The notes under the pieces: model-generated
Databases searched by the model: none
What the model was told of the DNA's origin: nothing
Seen by the model: the letters and a program-made list of their open reading frames with translations, nothing else
Program-made: the position numbers and the translations under genes
Origin: Candidatus Saccharibacteria bacterium UBA6575
GTDB taxonomy: Bacteria > Patescibacteriota > Saccharimonadia > Saccharimonadales > Saccharimonadaceae
NCBI GenBank assembly: GCA_002434005.1
Contig: DJJF01000009.1
Coordinates: forward strand, 1-31,070
Direction: 5' to 3'
Length of the DNA stretch: 31,070 bases
Part shown: positions 29,972 to 31,070 of the stretch, one piece after another
Layout: each line of letters opens with the position of its first letter
How positions within the stretch are numbered: the first letter of the stretch is position 1

Positions 29972-31070
29972 ATCCGGTACACGCCGTCGAGCGTTAGAGT
30001 ACGAAAAAGACTGGGTGCAGCGCTGGAAAGCAGACGGCACATTCGAAAAGTCGGTCGAGAACCGCGACAAATCGAATTCGTACGTATTCTACGATGGGCC
30101 ACCGTTTATTAGCGGCGTCCCGCACCATGGCACTCTCCTTAGTTCTATTGTGAAGGACGCGATTCCACGTTACCAAACTATGAAAGGTAAGCGTGTGGAG
30201 CGTGTATGGGGCTGGGACTGCCATGGATTACCTGCTGAACGTTTCACTGAAAAGAAGCTCGGAATTCACTCACGCGAGGAGGTGCTGGAATACGGTATCG
30301 AAAAATATATTTTGGCGTGCCGGGCTAATATGGTGCAAACCAGTAGCGAATGGGAAGACGTCGTTGATCGCATTGGTCGCTGGGTTGATTTCCAGGGCGC
30401 GTATAAAACCATGGACAAGAACTACATGGAATCAGTATGGTGGGCCTTTAAAACACTCTACGAAAAAGGCAAAATATTCGAAGGTGAAAAGGTGCTGATG
30501 TACTGCACGCTCGATGCGACGCCGCTTTCAAAAGCCGAAGTGACCATGGACGCTGGAGCATATCAAGATGTAACCGACCCAAGCGTTTACGTAAAGTTTG
30601 AACTTGCAGATGGCCGTAAGCTACTAGCCTGGACAACGACTCCATGGACATTACCGGCTAACACTGCGCTCGCCGTTAACAAAAATTTCGAGTATGCGGA
30701 AGTTGAAGTCGATGGCGAAACGCTAATTATCGCAAAAGAGCTCGTTGAAAAAGTTCTCACCGACGAAAAGCATCAACCACTTGAGTATAAGATAGTTGGT
30801 AAGGTAAAAGGTAAAGACTTAGTTGGACTAGACTACAAGCCACTACTCGGTGTTGACCGCGGCGAGAATGCGCATAAGATTTGGCATGCAGAGTATGTTG
30901 AACTCGAAGCCGGTACTGGTATCGTTCACCTAGCACCAGCTTACGGTGAGGAAGATTTTGAATTAAGCCGTAAAGAAAAAGTTCCGGTTGTGCATGTCAT
31001 CGATGAGAATGGCCACTACACCGAGAGTGAATGGCTGGGGCAAAATGTATGGGAAGCCAATAAACCAATT
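29961..31070 (+). CDS. ileS: Isoleucyl-tRNA synthetase, N-terminal part
   Basis: The frame stays open from GTG at 29961 to the window end (370 residues), so the gene is partial. It shows the class I signature region DGPPFISGVPHHGTLL (HIGH-type motif HHGT at 55-58), GWDCHGLPAE, and the editing-domain block TTTPWTLPANTALAV. The Rossmann layout is like the eukaryotic/actinobacterial IleRS type rather than the E. coli type. The start GTG has GGAG 6 nt upstream and overlaps the acidic gene's end. T-box control fits: low charged tRNA-Ile raises IleRS. Confidence 0.95.
   Translation, partial: MKFKSGTRRRALEYEKDWVQRWKADGTFEKSVENRDKSNSYVFYDGPPFISGVPHHGTLLSSIVKDAIPRYQTMKGKRVERVWGWDCHGLPAERFTEKKLGIHSREEVLEYGIEKYILACRANMVQTSSEWEDVVDRIGRWVDFQGAYKTMDKNYMESVWWAFKTLYEKGKIFEGEKVLMYCTLDATPLSKAEVTMDAGAYQDVTDPSVYVKFELADGRKLLAWTTTPWTLPANTALAVNKNFEYAEVEVDGETLIIAKELVEKVLTDEKHQPLEYKIVGKVKGKDLVGLDYKPLLGVDRGENAHKIWHAEYVELEAGTGIVHLAPAYGEEDFELSRKEKVPVVHVIDENGHYTESEWLGQNVWEANKPI

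Noticed and set aside
1..31070. Recoded UGA (glycine) genetic code as in SR1/Gracilibacteria
   Set aside because: Several genes end at UGA at the expected family length (for example the recJ gene and the secreted protease), so the standard code fits.

Overview
The window looks like chromosomal DNA of a Saccharibacteria (TM7)-type ultrasmall bacterium. This is inferred from gene content and protein style, not from a marker search. Supporting signs are type IV prepilins, a short IF-2, a short (four-module) ribosomal protein S1, VKOR instead of DsbB, small surface and membrane proteins, and the neighbourhoods rpsU-yqeY, priA-def-fmt and ftsA/ftsZ/nrdR. UGA is used as a normal stop, so this is not the recoded SR1/Gracilibacteria genetic code. 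No tRNA, rRNA, CRISPR array or transposase was recognised.

Layout. 63-3812: cell-surface genes, namely a small membrane protein, a membrane-anchored M14-like zinc carboxypeptidase, a secreted metzincin-like protease and an anchored helical protein. 4003-5606: a KGG-repeat stress-type protein with its own promoter and leader, then a minus-strand pair, a ROK kinase and an HExxH/zinc-ribbon protein. 5715-9575: a small odd cassette, an LPxTG-like surface protein, rpsA and infB. 9577-11020: a GC-rich minus-strand coiled-coil gene with a long structured leader. 11074-13507: a 601-aa two-membrane-segment protein with calcium-type repeats and a small helical protein. 13532-17467 (minus): priA, prepilin, def, fmt. 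17502-20927: a phosphoribosyltransferase-like gene, a winged-helix gene bracketed by two copies of a two-hairpin element, recJ and a membrane protein. 20965-23540: prepilin, rpsU, yqeY, adk, map. 23598-28817: a small membrane cassette, ftsA, ftsZ, nrdR, a cysteine-less thioredoxin-like protein, VKOR and a DUF1295-type protein. 28821-29433: another odd cassette. 29448-31070: a T-box riboswitch, a small acidic protein and the 5' part of ileS.

Three themes run through the window. First, many native genes have a -10 box, often with the extended TGn, ending only 6-11 nt before the ATG and with no ribosome-binding site, which predicts leaderless or near-leaderless transcripts. Second, four genes (5715, 9679 minus, 23598, 28912) are GC-rich at third codon positions, have clear Shine-Dalgarno sites and are framed by elaborate hairpins. 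They look like self-contained, moron-like inserted cassettes. Third, several proteins have lost canonical metal-binding or redox cysteines (NrdR, the ROK kinase, the thioredoxin-fold protein).

The strongest single discovery is the ileS T-box at 29481-29678. It has an ultrashort Stem I with an AUC isoleucine specifier, Stem II, a IIA/B pseudoknot, Stem III and an exact UGGUACC bulge. It resembles the class known from actinobacterial ileS genes.
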